A DNA stretch of 64,000 nucleotides from Dendrophyllia cribrosa (GCA_024195265.1 JAJLRJ010000005.1:14079036-14143035), one strand, 5' to 3'; counted from the first letter of the stretch, positions 42,101-49,224 are shown. The notes: a model not told the origin generated them from the letters alone. Numbers and translations: made by a program.

Positions 42101-42532
42101 GGGTCTGTACCTTACTTTGGTGTCTGAAATAAGGAGGTTCGACTGCACTGAGAAATCACAACAGTAATGGGTCAGGCCGGCTAGGGATGTGCAGCTTGAC
42201 AGGGTACGGTTTTCATTTGTTTGTTAAACAGGGTCTACCCAAGCGTCTGTTGAGTACCCCCCCCCCCCCCCCCCCCTCCCTTCCACAATTTCATTCAAAC
42301 TAGTTAGCCACTTAATGTCACTAAGCTTTGACATCTTTTTTGTAATATTATGTTTTGGCTTTAAATTCTGTTGTTCGTTTCTTTTCAGTTAACCGTTGTA
42401 CGGCAGAGGGATAAGCTTGAAGGATGGTTCAAACACTTCCTCGTTGAAGACAAAGGCATCAACCCGGCTGCTAGCAGTTATGTGGACTATCTTTGCCAAA
42501 TGCACAAGGAAATCAGAAACTTGATGAACTAA
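12580..42532 (+). CDS. SEC24C/D-like: COPII coat protein SEC24, C/D type (complete, 26 exons)
   Basis: Cargo-binding subunit of the COPII coat at ER exit sites. Exons: 12580-12614, 12688-12889, 14823-15410, 16326-16433, 16757-17224, 17875-18018, 18349-18460, 20886-21013, 23167-23305, 23916-24031, 24984-25108, 25841-25919, 26320-26432, 27330-27423, 28099-28215, 28782-28952, 29510-29606, 29929-30011, 31269-31470, 31960-32078, 33153-33228, 34241-34344, 36125-36212, 40953-41056, 41574-41663, 42389-42532. Frame is kept at all junctions, giving 1281 residues. Residues 1-515 are Q/P/G/M-rich; [17 protein letters not shown] opens the conserved body. The zinc finger has Cys 611, 614, 633 and 636. The trunk domain has [13 protein letters not shown], and a gelsolin-like segment and the C-terminal [13 protein letters not shown] follow. 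Human SEC24C/D are about 1030-1095 residues, so the N-terminus is long here. ATG ATG gives two possible starts three bases apart. Confidence 0.97.
13802..13964. mobile_element. Inverted-repeat MITE in SEC24 intron 2
   Basis: The ends GGGCCTGCTCGCACTACAGT and its near complement ACTGTAGTGCGACCAGGCCC extend to arms of about 50 bp (CAAAAACAAAAATTAGCCCG). It abuts another foldback at 13965. Confidence 0.85.
13965..14097. mobile_element. Foldback MITE (TATGTTGTGG family), copy 1
   Basis: The arms TATGTTGTGGTGCAATTTTG and CAAAATTGCACCACAACATA extend to about 55 bp around ACTCATTATCATACATTATC. A second copy at 19986-20120 differs by G-to-T style changes (TGGTTCAATTTTATCC). Confidence 0.9.
14342..14398. 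repeat. AT-rich palindrome
   Basis: ATAATTGCATAATTATCATA faces TATGATAATTATCAT across a short AT centre. It could form a cruciform or be a MITE relic. Confidence 0.5.
15060..15270 (+). repeat. Coding minisatellite and polyQ tract in SEC24 exon 3
   Basis: The exon encodes repeated RPG(M/I)[13 protein letters not shown] units. A pure (CAA)11 run at 15120-15152 gives about eleven glutamines near residue 180. Reading frames on the other strand here are shadows. Confidence 0.85.
15828..16085 (+). mobile_element. tRNA-derived SINE in SEC24 intron 3
   Basis: A tRNA-like head with TGTAGTGGTGAGAGCACTCG (A-box region) and a perfect B box GGTTCGATTCC at 15876-15886. A conserved body follows (GGGTTGAGTTTGTTGTTGG), and the end is ATT/T-rich after GTTAAACAAAGTCC. 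It is not a functional tRNA: no acceptor-stem closure is seen. Confidence 0.8.
17366..17506. mobile_element. MITE, GTGGATAG family, copy 1
   Basis: The ends CGGTTGTTCCAAAGGTGGAT and CACCTTATGAACAACTGGGG are inverted, with internal GGATAAG/CTTATCC pairs. Copy 2 is at 33405-33550. It lies in SEC24 intron 5. Confidence 0.85.
18075..18233 (-). pseudogene. LINE (L2/CR1-type) reverse transcriptase C-terminal fragment
   Basis: The minus-strand frame reads [20 protein letters not shown], the hallmark C-terminal block of L2/CR1-like retrotransposons ('GDRAFSVAAPRLWNSLP' in the family). The rest of the element is missing. It is a dead 5'-truncated copy in SEC24 intron 6. Confidence 0.75.
18770..19960. 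other. Probable repeat-derived block in SEC24 intron 7
   Basis: Both ends carry ATTGTGCGGGATTG(T/C)GC-type sequence (18846-18870 and 19866-19915), suggesting one inserted unit of about 1.2 kb. No coding match was seen. The termini were not resolved. Confidence 0.35.
19972..20593. mobile_element. TA-flanked TIR element (pogo/Tc1-like ends) in SEC24 intron 7
   Basis: The ends CAGTCGAGCCTGCAT and ATACAGGTTCGACTG are inverted and flanked by TA. The interior repeats CCTGTATTAAGCGGCCACC several times. It carries a nested foldback (19986-20120). Confidence 0.75.
19986..20120. mobile_element. Foldback MITE (TATGTTGTGG family), copy 2
   Basis: Same structure as 13965-14097, with TATGTTGTGGTTCAATTTTA and its complement at the other end. 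It inserted just inside the left TIR of the element at 19972. Confidence 0.88.
21087..22425. mobile_element. 1.34-kb non-autonomous element with CTCGAAACTCGA subterminal repeats
   Basis: The ends CAGTACCTGTCAAAGGTAAG and its complement CTTACCTTTGACAGGTACTG are perfect for at least 30 bp and flanked by TA on both sides (21085-21086 and 22426-22427). Inside each end is a cluster of CTCGAAACTCGA/TCGAGTTTCGAG repeats (21118-21250 and 22265-22390). No transposase-like frame is present. It lies in SEC24 intron 8. Confidence 0.88.
22812..23072. mobile_element. MITE with CAGAAACCCATAAGTGGG ends
   Basis: CAGAAACCCATAAGTGGGTT faces AACCCACTTATGGGTTTCTG as a perfect inverted pair continuing through GAAACGT. 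The 261-bp interior has no ORF. Confidence 0.9.
24400..24665 (-). mobile_element. SINE, same family as 26870-27300, minus orientation
   Basis: Read on the minus strand it runs GGTGGTCTAAGGGTTAGCCC, then GGTTCAAGCCTGGTC (B-box-like), AGACAAGAAACTTTGC, TGTATAACTGAGTACTGG and GATGGACTGACATCCCATCC, in the same order as the plus-strand copy. Confidence 0.75.
24800..24925 (+). mobile_element. tRNA-derived SINE (second family), copy 1
   Basis: The A-box region TAACTCAGTGGTTAGAGCAT and B-box GGTTTGAATCC are followed by CCCACATGATGAACATTACATC. A copy at 40660-40900 shares the head and the GATGAACATT body. Confidence 0.7.
26498..26814. mobile_element. TTAA-flanked element with internal 87-bp tandem array
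   Basis: TTAA plus CCCTTTAACTCCCA at the left; TGGGAGTGAAAGGG plus TTAA at the right (piggyBac/Kolobok-like arrangement). The interior is three units starting at 26537, 26624 and 26711, exactly 87 bp apart, each with GAGGTTTCATTTGAATGGTC and GAACAAATGGTACCATGCAA. Long frames here come from 87 being a multiple of three. It lies in SEC24 intron 13. Confidence 0.85.
26870..27300 (+). mobile_element. SINE with an internally triplicated segment of about 70 bp
   Basis: A tRNA-like head (GTAGTGGTTAATGCATTGGA, then GGTGGTTAGAGCCTGG) is followed by three tandem copies of a unit containing CTCCACATTGT and CACCCAGGTGTATAAATGGG (about 26940-27170). The end is a GTAATGGACTAGCATTCCAT domain. Confidence 0.75.
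27520..27770. mobile_element. MITE with GGGCCCG subterminal inverted repeats
   Basis: Left GGGTCGCGTTATGCGAAAAG and the complement of the right end GGGCTGTGTCACGCAAAAAG are similar, and both continue into GGGCCCG. It lies in SEC24 intron 14. Confidence 0.75.
29040..29318. mobile_element. Copy of the TTAA-flanked 87/88-bp repeat family (minus orientation)
   Basis: Two units 88 bp apart (CCTATGGTGTGACCATTCAA at 29094 and 29182), then TTGAATTTTAATCTTTAACA and CTCTTGGAAGTTAAAGGTTT at the end. It lies in SEC24 intron 16. Confidence 0.75.
30313..30762. mobile_element. TIR element in SEC24 intron 18
   Basis: ATACTGTGTCACATGAAATT at the left is complementary, with drift, to AATTTCATGCCACACGGTAT at the right. 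The interior contains internal copies of GGGAACAAATTTTC. No ORF. Confidence 0.65.
31049..31241. mobile_element. TTAA-flanked repeat-family element, single unit
   Basis: TTAACACTTTCACTCCCAGA at the left and CTTGGGACTTAAAGGGTTAA at the right enclose one unit of the 87/88-bp repeat in minus orientation. It ends 27 bp before the SEC24 exon at 31269. Confidence 0.85.
32396..32675. mobile_element. Probable degenerate TIR element
   Basis: Left GCTTGGTTTCTGCTAGCGAC and the complement of the right end GGCTGGTTCCCACTACAACG are loosely similar. Repeated GAATCGGAATCAGAATCGC motifs are inside. It lies in SEC24 intron 20. Confidence 0.45.
33405..33550. mobile_element. MITE, GTGGATAG family, copy 2
   Basis: GGTTGTTCAAAAGGTGGATA faces TATCCACCTTTTGAACAACC as a perfect inverted pair. 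Better preserved than copy 1 at 17366. It lies in SEC24 intron 21. Confidence 0.92.
33690..34200. repeat. Degenerate 'tcaaatgaaagc' repeat cluster
   Basis: Several decayed units (GTGTGACCATTTAAATGAAA, TTGAGTCTGTGGATGAAAAC) of the same family as 26498-26814. It ends at a GAAAGGGTTAA terminus at about 34200, only about 40 bp before the SEC24 exon at 34241. Confidence 0.6.
34646..34925 (+). mobile_element. Short Penelope-like element with inverted hammerhead-like cores, copy 1
   Basis: A 280-bp insertion flanked by 13-bp direct repeats TTGAATTATCATA (34633-34645 and 34926-34938). The body is a long inverted repeat (about 34650-34855), then CGTGTTTCATCCCCCCACCG and an end at CCCCATTCATTTG. No ORF. 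Variable-length target duplications and the GACGAAGGGCTAGCGCTCGA/AACGTC block are features of Penelope-like elements (family knowledge). Confidence 0.75.
34762..34810 (+). ncRNA. Hammerhead-ribozyme-like motif, core position U4 changed to C
   Basis: In order: stem I strand GATTCGCT, then CCGACGA where the core consensus is CUGANGA, a GGGC/GCTC stem II closed by TAGC, GAAAC, the GTC cleavage triplet, and the stem I partner AGC...GAATC. An inverted copy lies at 34698-34746. The U-to-C change in the invariant CUGA should block cleavage, so this is probably a dead ribozyme. Confidence 0.5.
35098..35225 (+). repeat. 11-bp tandem repeat GAAACCCTTTG
   Basis: At least seven consecutive 11-bp units (GAAACCCTTTG, GAAACCCGTTC, GAAACCTGTTG and so on) from about 35098 to 35180, then degenerate copies to 35225. 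It lies in SEC24 intron 22. Confidence 0.85.
36365..37902. mobile_element. 1.54-kb non-autonomous TIR element in SEC24 intron 23
   Basis: CAATTGAAGGGCCAAATGGA at the left is complementary to TCCAATTGCCCCTTCAATTG at the right, and AAAACTATGCTAAGTGG extends the pairing. The inner sequence is homologous to 59417-60320 (shared TTTTTCTCGCTC, GGCATGTGACCTACAA and CCCAAACTTGGCCATC stretches). Frames of up to 173 codons inside show no recognisable domain. Confidence 0.75.
38266..38463 (+). repeat. 22-bp GC-rich tandem repeat
   Basis: Units of CAGTCGGCCGAC plus AGACGACCAA or AAACGGCCAA. GTCGGCCGAC is itself palindromic, so each unit can fold. The dicodon-like frames on both strands are shadows. Confidence 0.92.
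38476..38730 (-). mobile_element. Short Penelope-like element with hammerhead-like cores, copy 2
   Basis: A 255-bp insertion with 12-bp direct repeats GTTTATAGGCAG at 38464-38475 and 38731-38742. Reverse-complemented, it matches copy 1 almost base for base, with the same ends; the central part of one hammerhead half is deleted. The same CCGACGA core variant is present (about 38634-38640). Confidence 0.78.
38956..39081 (+). pseudogene. LINE reverse transcriptase C-terminal fragment
   Basis: The frame reads [17 protein letters not shown], then [14 protein letters not shown], and stops at 39081. This is the 'PRTI..WN.LP...v..s.s...FK.rL' C-terminal signature of non-LTR retrotransposons. No upstream RT domain remains. 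Confidence 0.75.
39206..39412 (-). CDS. Small Cys/Lys-rich frame in the Merlin-like element, function unknown
   Basis: 68 codons from [20 protein letters not shown] to a TAG stop. It has CxxC, HxxxHC, CxxC and CGC spacings suggestive of a zinc-binding segment, then a run of seven lysines. I do not recognise the protein. A zinc ribbon or knuckle accessory to a transposase is one possibility; chance is another. Confidence 0.3.
   Translation of the reverse strand: MSQRTLKCTICSGNHSRMHCVVVCNSCGGDKRKCGCRAQSAAAQKKKKKKKRRECKLLPLKFDPRFYE
39572..39733 (+). pseudogene. Merlin/ISXO2-like transposase C-terminal fragment
   Basis: 53 codons open after a [23 protein letters not shown], then [16 protein letters not shown], ending IAELYPVN and a stop. 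The 'W..vKrklk...G....l.gYLdEFmWr' pattern is the C-terminal signature of DDE transposases of the Merlin/IS1016/ISXO2 group. The catalytic core upstream is missing, so it is non-functional. Confidence 0.7.
40655..40905 (+). mobile_element. tRNA-derived SINE (second family), copy 2
   Basis: The head CCTCAGTGGTTAGAGCATTT, the B-box AGGTTCAATTCCTAT and the body GATGAACATTCCATC match the copy at 24800. It ends 47 bp before the SEC24 exon at 40953. Confidence 0.75.
41130..41415. repeat. Degenerate copies of the 87/88-bp repeat family
   Basis: Three or four decayed units with GAATGGTCACA..., CTCAAAAG(C/G)..AGAACCACCTT and CAGCATAA motifs. It lies in SEC24 intron 24. Confidence 0.6.
41709..41880. 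mobile_element. TTAA-flanked MITE with AGGCCCA ends
   Basis: TTAAAGGCCCATGTTCACCC at the left and GGGTGAACGTGGGCCTTTAA at the right, extended by CAATCTGCTTTGC/GCAAAGCAGATTG. The ends coincide with TTAA. It lies in SEC24 intron 25. Confidence 0.88.
41945..42150. repeat. TIR-element relic with 'ATAATACGGACACCTC' repeats
   Basis: CTCCATAATACGGACACCTC-type units repeat four times, ending at AAGGAGGTTCGACTGCACTG. This is the pogo-like end also seen at 46250-46380. A C homopolymer follows at about 42260. Confidence 0.6.
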
Positions 42533-43080
42533 TATACAGCTGTGGAATCTACAGACAGTGAAAAGCAAGAAATGAACTGGGAAGATTGCTCAATGTGAAA
42601 AAAAGAAAGACGCTTAAAATTGCCTCCATTATTACAATATGTATTTCACGATTACCCAAAACTGCAGCTTTGTAATACATTCTAATGTTTTGAGTAATGG
42701 TGAGAAACTTGAATGCCAAAGTTCATTCTCCAAGAAGAGAAAATGGTCCACAAGAGGTTTATATGACAATATTTGAAAATATACTGAGAAAGTTTAGTTT
42801 TTAAAAGCCAGAGCATTCATAATATTTACTTGTCCATGGGATCTTTAGCTTTGGTAGCTTTCAAATATGCCATAGAAGCTAGAAGCGATGCATTTGTGTC
42901 CAATTTGTGCAAAAAAAGGTTGATAATTCAATTACTTAGGAACAACACAAATGTGTTGCTCCATAACTGTGTAAAATGAAAGTCCCCACACTCCCCCCTC
43001 CCCCATCCAGACTAAAATATATGCTTTGTTTACTGGTTATCAAATTAATGATCATTATTTTCTAACTCATCTGAAATAAA
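42533..43080 (+). other. SEC24 3' UTR
   Basis: Non-coding sequence after the TAA, with no repeat element recognised. It ends at the AATAAA at 43075 followed by GTTTGTGTTTTGTCC, a T/GT-rich downstream element. Confidence 0.7.
43075..43080 (+). promoter_or_regulatory. Polyadenylation signal of SEC24
   Basis: AATAAA 543 bp after the stop, with a GT/T-rich stretch 20-35 bp downstream (TGTTGTTTGTGTTTTGTC). Confidence 0.65.
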
Positions 43081-43440
43081 CCAAGCTCAAAATTGATGTT
43101 GTTTGTGTTTTGTCCTTTATGTTGCACAGATTCCTACGGGTTAAATTAGGAATTTTCAAATTCTCATGTACTGTGCACCCATCCTGTTATGGATACTCTA
43201 GTAACTTCCTATGAACTAAAGCAGCTTGGGGTGAAATTTGGTAAAGATTCATTTTGGCTCGTGACAAGTCAGAGAAAGGTGAAATTTAGGTCTGAAATTT
43301 AAGAAAAATCACATTAATTGGGTCTGAAAACAGGTTGGGGGTTTCAAGAAGCAGGCCACCCCCCAAAATGACACTTTCACTAACAGGGTTGAGGTGGTTC
43401 ATGGCAGTTTATAGTTATTTCCAGCACCTACACTTAGATG

Positions 43441-43651
43441 GATTAATACAACAATTCTTTATCAGTTGATGTTACAATAATGGTATCAAACATATGCCCA
43501 GTCACTGGCGAACAAGTTATGGTCATCGTCATGACATAACAGGTAATACTGTTACTATGGTAACCTGTTATGTCATGACGATGACCATAACTTGTTTGCC
43601 AGTGACTGGGCATTATTGTAGCATCAAAAAAGAATTGTTGTATTAATCCAT
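43441..43651. mobile_element. Long foldback MITE between SEC24 and ARL6IP5
   Basis: GATTAATACAACAATTCTTT faces AAGAATTGTTGTATTAATCC. The inner arms GCCCAGTCACTGGCGAACAA and ACTTGTTTGCCAGTGACTGGGC pair for about 60 bp up to the centre TAATACTGTTACTATGG. It lies in the 1.6-kb space between two convergent genes. Confidence 0.88.
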
Positions 43652-44085
43652 CAACATATAAGTAATGGAAAATGCTGGGATCTTTTGCGAGCCACCTTAA
43701 CTTGCCCTCAGGGGAGCATTATAAAGAATGCCAGGCCATAAATTAAAGCTCAAAGAACATTTTATTGTCAACCACTTTGCCTTATAACACCTTAAAATTG
43801 CAGTCACTATAACTGGTAACAGCTTATACTGTATTTCTTACAAGTTAATCGGGAATTCAAACTGCAAACCCTTGAATATAATGCTTTCTACCTAAAGGGG
43901 CAGTATCATGAGGTTCCATGCGCGGCACTGTTCACTTTTCTTGCACCGGAATTTTGGACATATCACTGTTAAAAGTCAAGGCAGTGTTACCTGTTAATGC
44001 AAATGGACAGAGTACAAAACTATTGAACATTTCACTCTTTCAAAACTTGTTCTACAAAAATACCATAAATCCTATGCTATTTGTA

Positions 44086-44091
44086 TTTATT
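44086..44091 (-). promoter_or_regulatory. Polyadenylation signal of the PRA1-family gene
   Basis: TTTATT on the plus strand reads AATAAA on the minus strand, about 70 bp past the stop codon at 44162. Confidence 0.55.
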
Positions 44092-44161
44092 GACAAAACC
44101 TGGAAAAGGTTTTAATTTTAAATAATATTATTCGGTCACTAAGTATACTGAGGAATACTAT

Positions 44162-45117
44162 TCATTTTTCTCTGAATTCAGAGTTCTCATCTTCAGTGGT
44201 ACATATCTTTGACAGAATAATAGTCATAGGTGTCACATCTTCTTTGAACAACTCAACCACATTAGCAAACTTGTTTTTAATATTCCGCTTGCGAGTTGCT
44301 GCATGGAGAAGAATTACTGGAAAAAAGACAAAGTGAAAGTAAATCTGTTGCATACTCATGTGCATGCGTAAAAAAAAATTATGTTATATTTTCAGTAAAA
44401 ATAAAGGGTGGTCCAGCACTTGTCCAAACAATGTCTGTGATTCACTAAGAAAACAATAGATTTGTCCCGCTGGGATAGGGGCATTGTTCAAGTGATATAT
44501 CAATATTGTATTGTTTGCCAATCAGACATCATTTGGACAGTTACGGGGTAGCCCAAAATAAAACAAATTTTCAAGAACCCCCTTCTAGCGTAAAGACCAT
44601 ACCAGATAAATGTAAAAGCCAATGTCAGGAGCCCACATGGGCTCCTGCATGTCAATGTTAATTATGTCATTTTTCACCATGAGCTTACAATTTCTACAAA
44701 ACGTTCTAAAAATCTAAAGGACTGGCCTCAAGTTCTATACTATAAATAGAAATAATGTTTACATTCACAGGAAGACTTCCACAGCAGTTTGCTCAATATA
44801 TCTCAAAACGAATGTTATGCGATGTGTAACAAACATTCATCGTATATGTGTTAAAAAGAAGCTATATATCTAAAAGCAAACAATATTAAAATCCGACATG
44901 GAGAAGAGTTACTCCTGTCATTCAGTCATCGTTCCTGCAAACCATGTTGTTACTATTGAATGTTTTATAAATGAATGTTGATCTGCAAGGAAGCCAAGTA
45001 ACTGGAAGGGTATATGACAAATGTGACACAGAGTAAAACAGAGGGCAAACCTTACCTCATGCCCCTACACACGAGTAAAAATTCCTTTTGTCTCCCTATC
45101 AGTTTAAAACCCAATAA

Positions 45118-45148
<31 letters not shown>

Positions 45149-45532
45149 AAAAAAAAAAAACCTTTCCTGGGCAGCCCGCAGGCATTTGAATGCCTGAAAG
45201 TCTCAATTCAACTGGAAAGTTATTGATCGCATGTATTACCTACCTGCCAGTGGCAAAGTCACTCCCCAAATAAACACAAAGATCGAACCCAGTGCATAGA
45301 TAATCAGCACAGCAAGAGCAAGCACAGCAACAGGCACCAGGGAAGGGTACTGCCGCTTAAGCTGTGCAAGTCTTGGTTCACGACTTTGAGCAGCTCCAAA
45401 CAGGAAAAAGGTTAAGATCAATGAAATAGCACCAATCATCAAATCCATTGGATACATGGTCCTGGAAAGAAAATATGAACCACTTTAATGCCTTGGAACA
45501 ACTTGGAAAATGCTGACCACCGGAGCTTGGCC

Positions 45533-45563
<31 letters not shown>

Positions 45564-46909
45564 GACAGATAATCTTATATGCATATAGATGGCAAACTGT
45601 ATTGTTCACTTTATCAGTCAATGACTGTTAAAAATATTGACAATAGACCTTATTCATAAATGGCGGCCATTTTATTATTCTTTTTCATCCATGCTAATCA
45701 GCCCACCTAGCCTCATTTTAGAGCAAAAATTATTTTGAATTTTGCACATGCTAACGAGGCTAGGTAGGCTAATTAGCAGGAATATGAAATAAATAAATTG
45801 GCAGCCGTTTATGAATAAGGTCTATAGTTGATGAGTTAAATATCTGTTGCTGATATCAATCAAAATCACACCTTTTTTTCTGTATCAGTTTTCGTAAACC
45901 ATCAAGAGAGTCGGAGATTGAGGAAGTTGGCCAATCACAATCTTTGAGGAAGTAGACTATCATCAACATTAAATTTTATATTAAAAAAAACGTCCGATTT
46001 TCTTCTTTCATACCAAAGGAGTGGACTTTACACATAGGGGGACATTCCATACTTTTCCTCCCCTTCCCCTCCCCCACCCCACCCCCCCCCCCCCCCCCCC
46101 GCCCCCGCCCCGCCTCCCTCTCCAAAGCAGGAATCTGACCTTTCAAATTTTTGTTGGTGGACGTTTTTGTCCCAATGCTTCTCGGGACTTCTCAGGCTCC
46201 TTTGAACTTAAAATGCAAAAACTTGCCATCCTTATCGGGGGTGGAACTACAGTCGAACCTCCTTAATACAGACAACAAAGGGACAGACCCAAGTGTCTGG
46301 GAATGTATGGATTTGGGTATCTTTGGGACCAAGTGAACTGTCTGAACTAGAGAGGTGTCCGTACGGGAGAGGTTCGACTGTTCGTAGGCTATGCTGGTTG
46401 TGCTTGAAGCCGAGAGCACAGGGAGCCCATACAATCTGTTACAATCTGTTTGTGTAACATAATGACCGTTTGTAATTTTATAGGAAATGTATGGGATTTA
46501 CCTAAATTTCATATTATGGCGACGTATCGCCAAATGTATGTACTGATCAACGCCAAATAAACGTTAAATTACCTTATTTGTTGTGTGTTGTCGTCCTTTT
46601 GCCGTAAAAGTGATATTTTGAGTGATTTTAAAGGATTCTGAGTTCGGCGTTGACTGTAGACAACAAATAAGGTATACAAATAAGGTAATTTAATGTTTAT
46701 TTAGCGTTGATCAGTACATACATTTGGCGATATTCAGGTAAATCCCATACATTTCCTATAAAATTACAAACGGTCATTATGTTACACAAACAGATTGTAT
46801 GGGCTCCCTGTGCCGAGAGCCCTAAAGATTTGGGCTTTTGTCCAATAATTGTTAGTAGAGAAGTGTCGGGGGTGGGGGGGGGGGGGGGGGGGGGTACTCC
46901 CATATATGA

Positions 46910-46943
<34 letters not shown>

Positions 46944-47670
46944 CAGTTCAGTCTTGGATAGGGTACAGTAATCAGAGATTTTTGGTCTAGAATAGGGTAT
47001 CATTTTCCGCGAAACTGATCAGTTGCATGAAGAATTTAGTCTAGACAAGGTTTACTGGCAAATGGCATTTAAAACTCGGTACGGTGGGCAGTATGGCATT
47101 CTTTACTGACCCTTGTCAGAGTACCCCCCCCCCCCCCCCCCCCCCCCCCACCCCCCGCCTGGAAGAAGTGTGTACAATTCATAAAGATCATCATCTTGTG
47201 GTTAGGTTCTTGTGGTTAACTTATATCGAAATTTAATCACGTCATAAATCTGACGAAAATTTATTACCTTTAATAATATATAAACTTAAAGCGTATATTT
47301 TTCAGCAATAACTTAAGCTTATAGCTTAGGACAATTTGGAAATAGTATGCACAATTTTGATGGACTTGTAGGAACAGGTCTTAACAAAGCCGCATTTTAG
47401 TTACAATCGGACCGGTCTGCATGCTGGCTGGCCAGTTCTGACAAATGGAAAGGGCCCTTAGACTATGTTGCATCAAACCTGCCGTGGACAAACTTACCCA
47501 ACCAAAATGAAAATAAGGATAGCACACAGAAAGTAGTTTGTTTGATAATAAATGAGGTTGTTAATCATTCTGTTATCCATCCTATCTCTGTCATGTAAAG
47601 TGGGAGCAGTAAATTGAGCATCCGTAACAAAGTCGTGAAGAGAACGAACGGGAGGCAGTTGAACCGCCAT
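44162..47670 (-). CDS. ARL6IP5-like: PRA1 family protein, ARL6IP5/PRAF3-like (complete, 3 exons)
   Basis: Small multi-pass ER/Golgi membrane protein. The family (PRAF1-3) binds prenylated Rabs or modulates ER export and ER-linked transporters. Minus-strand exons 47670-47498, 45461-45244 and 44316-44162 join in frame (173 + 218 + 155 nt) to 181 residues plus TGA; human ARL6IP5 has 188 and PRAF2 178. The N-terminus MAVQLPPVRSLHDFV leads to the family block NRMINNLIYYQTNYF. The first hydrophobic hairpin is at about residues 44-82, then a basic loop (REPRLAQLKRQYPSLVP) and a second hairpin at about 97-136 (IFVFIWGVTLPLAVILLHA). The tail TRKRNIKNKFANVVELF resembles 'SLRLRNLKNKLEN' of ARL6IP5. ARL6IP5 fits better than PRAF2 by the tail, but a single ancestral gene for both is possible. 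It is convergent with SEC24. Confidence 0.93.
45119..45160 (+). repeat. C-run followed by A-run
   Basis: About 20 C followed by about 20 A in intron 2 of the PRA1-family gene, 80 bp from exon 2. Confidence 0.9.
45534..45560 (+). repeat. G homopolymer of about 27 bases
   Basis: Uninterrupted G-run after TTGGCC, 73 bp upstream of exon 2 of the PRA1-family gene (C-rich on the sense strand). Confidence 0.9.
45642..45826. mobile_element. MITE with TATAGACCTTATTCATAAA-type ends
   Basis: ATAGACCTTATTCATAAATG and TTTATGAATAAGGTCTATAG are inverted; the inner pair CACCTAGCCTCATTTT and AACGAGGCTAGGTAGGC also match. Confidence 0.85.
46083..46120 (+). repeat. C-rich homopolymer region
   Basis: About 18 C, then GCCCCCGCCCCGCC, inside a longer pyrimidine tract (46055-46125). 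Confidence 0.85.
46250..46380. mobile_element. MITE with CAGTCGAACCTC ends (pogo/Tc1-like)
   Basis: CAGTCGAACCTCCTTAATAC at the left; AGAGAGGTGTCCGTACGGGA and GAGGTTCGACTG at the right, inverted. TA is present on the left flank only. Confidence 0.75.
46411..46821. mobile_element. Foldback element with arms of about 150 bp
   Basis: GAGAGCACAGGGAGCCCATA faces TATGGGCTCCCTGTGCCGAG. The pairing continues through ACCGTTTGTAATTTTATAGG, TGTATGTACTGATCAACGCC and AACGTTAAATTACCTTATTT, with a spacer of about 100 bp. It lies in intron 1 of the PRA1-family gene. Confidence 0.9.
46868..46894 (+). repeat. G homopolymer
   Basis: About 25 G with one T near the start (GGGGGTGGGG), next to the right arm of the 46411-46821 foldback. 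Confidence 0.85.
47125..47157 (+). repeat. C homopolymer
   Basis: About 25 C, then ACCCCCCGCC. It lies in intron 1 of the PRA1-family gene. Confidence 0.85.
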
Positions 47671-48289
47671 CTTGAATCCCGTGTTACGGTAGGTACGTCA
47701 TGTATGGCGACACAAATTGTACCGCCTAGTGCTCTGTTGCTCAGGTTGAACAAGAAGCAAGTGTACTAGACACATAAGTGTACTGTACCTGGACACATTC
47801 TGTACCTGTAGCAGCTGTGGTACGCAGTAGCTACTACACGTATTCAGAGGGGGGACCACTCAAATCTGCTTGGACAATGCCAGTTTGAGAGCATACAAAA
47901 TAAATGCGCCCATTCTACTGGGAGATGATAGCGTTTGCAGTCTCAATTTGTTCTAACATAACTTTATTTAAAAAAACGGAAGTCTTTTATGCTGGCGAAT
48001 GTGCACATTTCAATTCATATCGAGAACGTTTTGTGTTAACAATTTTATATTTTCCCTTTTATAACGTGCTTATGCCTTAGCAGGAGCCATGATCGGTTGC
48101 CCGGAATCCGGTCGTATTAATGTAAAAGAACGTTAATGGCTCACCTCTGCTGCTGTCTAGAAGGGTCACGTGCGCGATATCGAGCCCTCTGATTGGCTAC
48201 TCCCTAAAGTGACCGCTTCTACTACTGGATTCTTGAAGGTGTTCGCGTCAATTGCACCGCTATCGACTCAAGGCTTCACACTGGGAGTA

Positions 48290-48612
48290 ACACTCAGGTT
48301 GATAGAAATTAGACATTTTTAAAAAGGGAGTGTCCTGTCGAAATAACGAAATTTTATTTACTACATTTCCAAGTTATATCACCAAATACCACCAAATGCA
48401 TGAATTCATTTAATAAAAATATTCTATAGGGCATAATAGAAGAAGTTTGGAGAGAAACTGCGGGATTACAAGGATTGAAGTTGATTCAGTTGATCAAAAT
48501 TGAATTCACAACAAGCGATCAAGAAATTAAACTTGCTATTCTGGTAGAATTTTTGAGATTTTTAGCCATTTTGTTGTCTCTTTAGTTCATGTCTTTGCGT
48601 TCATGACTTTTG
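48290..48612. repeat. Dispersed repeat shared with 57296-57700
   Basis: Shared blocks in the same order: AAATTTTATTTACTAC, TATATCACCAAATACCACCA, ATTCTATAGGGCATAATAGA, GTTTGGAGAGAAACTGCGGG, TTGCTATTCTGGTAGAATTT and TTTTTGGCATTTTTTC-like ends. The 57-kb copy has the ends TAAGGGACACAGTGCC and GGGACACTGTCCCTTT. Confidence 0.7.
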
Positions 48613-49081
48613 GCATTTTTTCTTTTAATCGAATCAATAACAAAATTCTCGATTGTGATTGATCATTCACGCGCCTATTTCTCACGTAATTGGCGCGCGG
48701 TCACGTGGGTGTCCAATTACAACTTTTGTGATTGGCCACTTATTGCGCGCGCGTCAATCAGGTGTACTTAAATGGGTTCTTTTTTATTAGTTTTCCTCCT
48801 GCTTTCAAAATGATAGAAAATGAGTACACAAACGTCCACGTAGACTTTTTAATTTCGAATTTGTTTTGTTATTGATGCGATTAATTAGTAATTGGACTGA
48901 GTGGAGTACAATTCGTGTAATCGTGCTCGTAATTTCTAAAAGACATTAATAATTCATGCATGACGAGAACACAAAGGAATCAATGCCGTGAAGGGGTTTG
49001 GATACCCGGTCTTAATTAAAATAGATTTTGGCGCTTTTATTCCTTCGTTTTCTCCGCATTTAATTATCAGTTTGAGAAGCT

Positions 49082-49224
49082 ATATCAAACACTCGAAAAA
49101 GTGTTTCATCAGGTATCCAAACACCTCGAAGTGGGTTAAAAGAAACTCGGCTGCGCCTCGTTTTTCAACCCACTTCTCGGTATTTGGATATCCTGATGAA
49201 ACACTCTTCCTAGTGTTTGATATA
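49082..49224. mobile_element. Foldback element at the edge of a CCAAT-rich MITE
   Basis: ATATCAAACACTCGAAAAAG faces CTCTTCCTAGTGTTTGATAT. The inner arms TCATCAGGTATCCAAACACC and CGGTATTTGGATATCCTGATGA surround a GAAACTCGGCTGCGCCTCG centre. Confidence 0.85.

Noticed and set aside
45378..46266. Proline-rich short proteins
   Set aside because: They are created by C or G homopolymers in introns of the PRA1-family gene.
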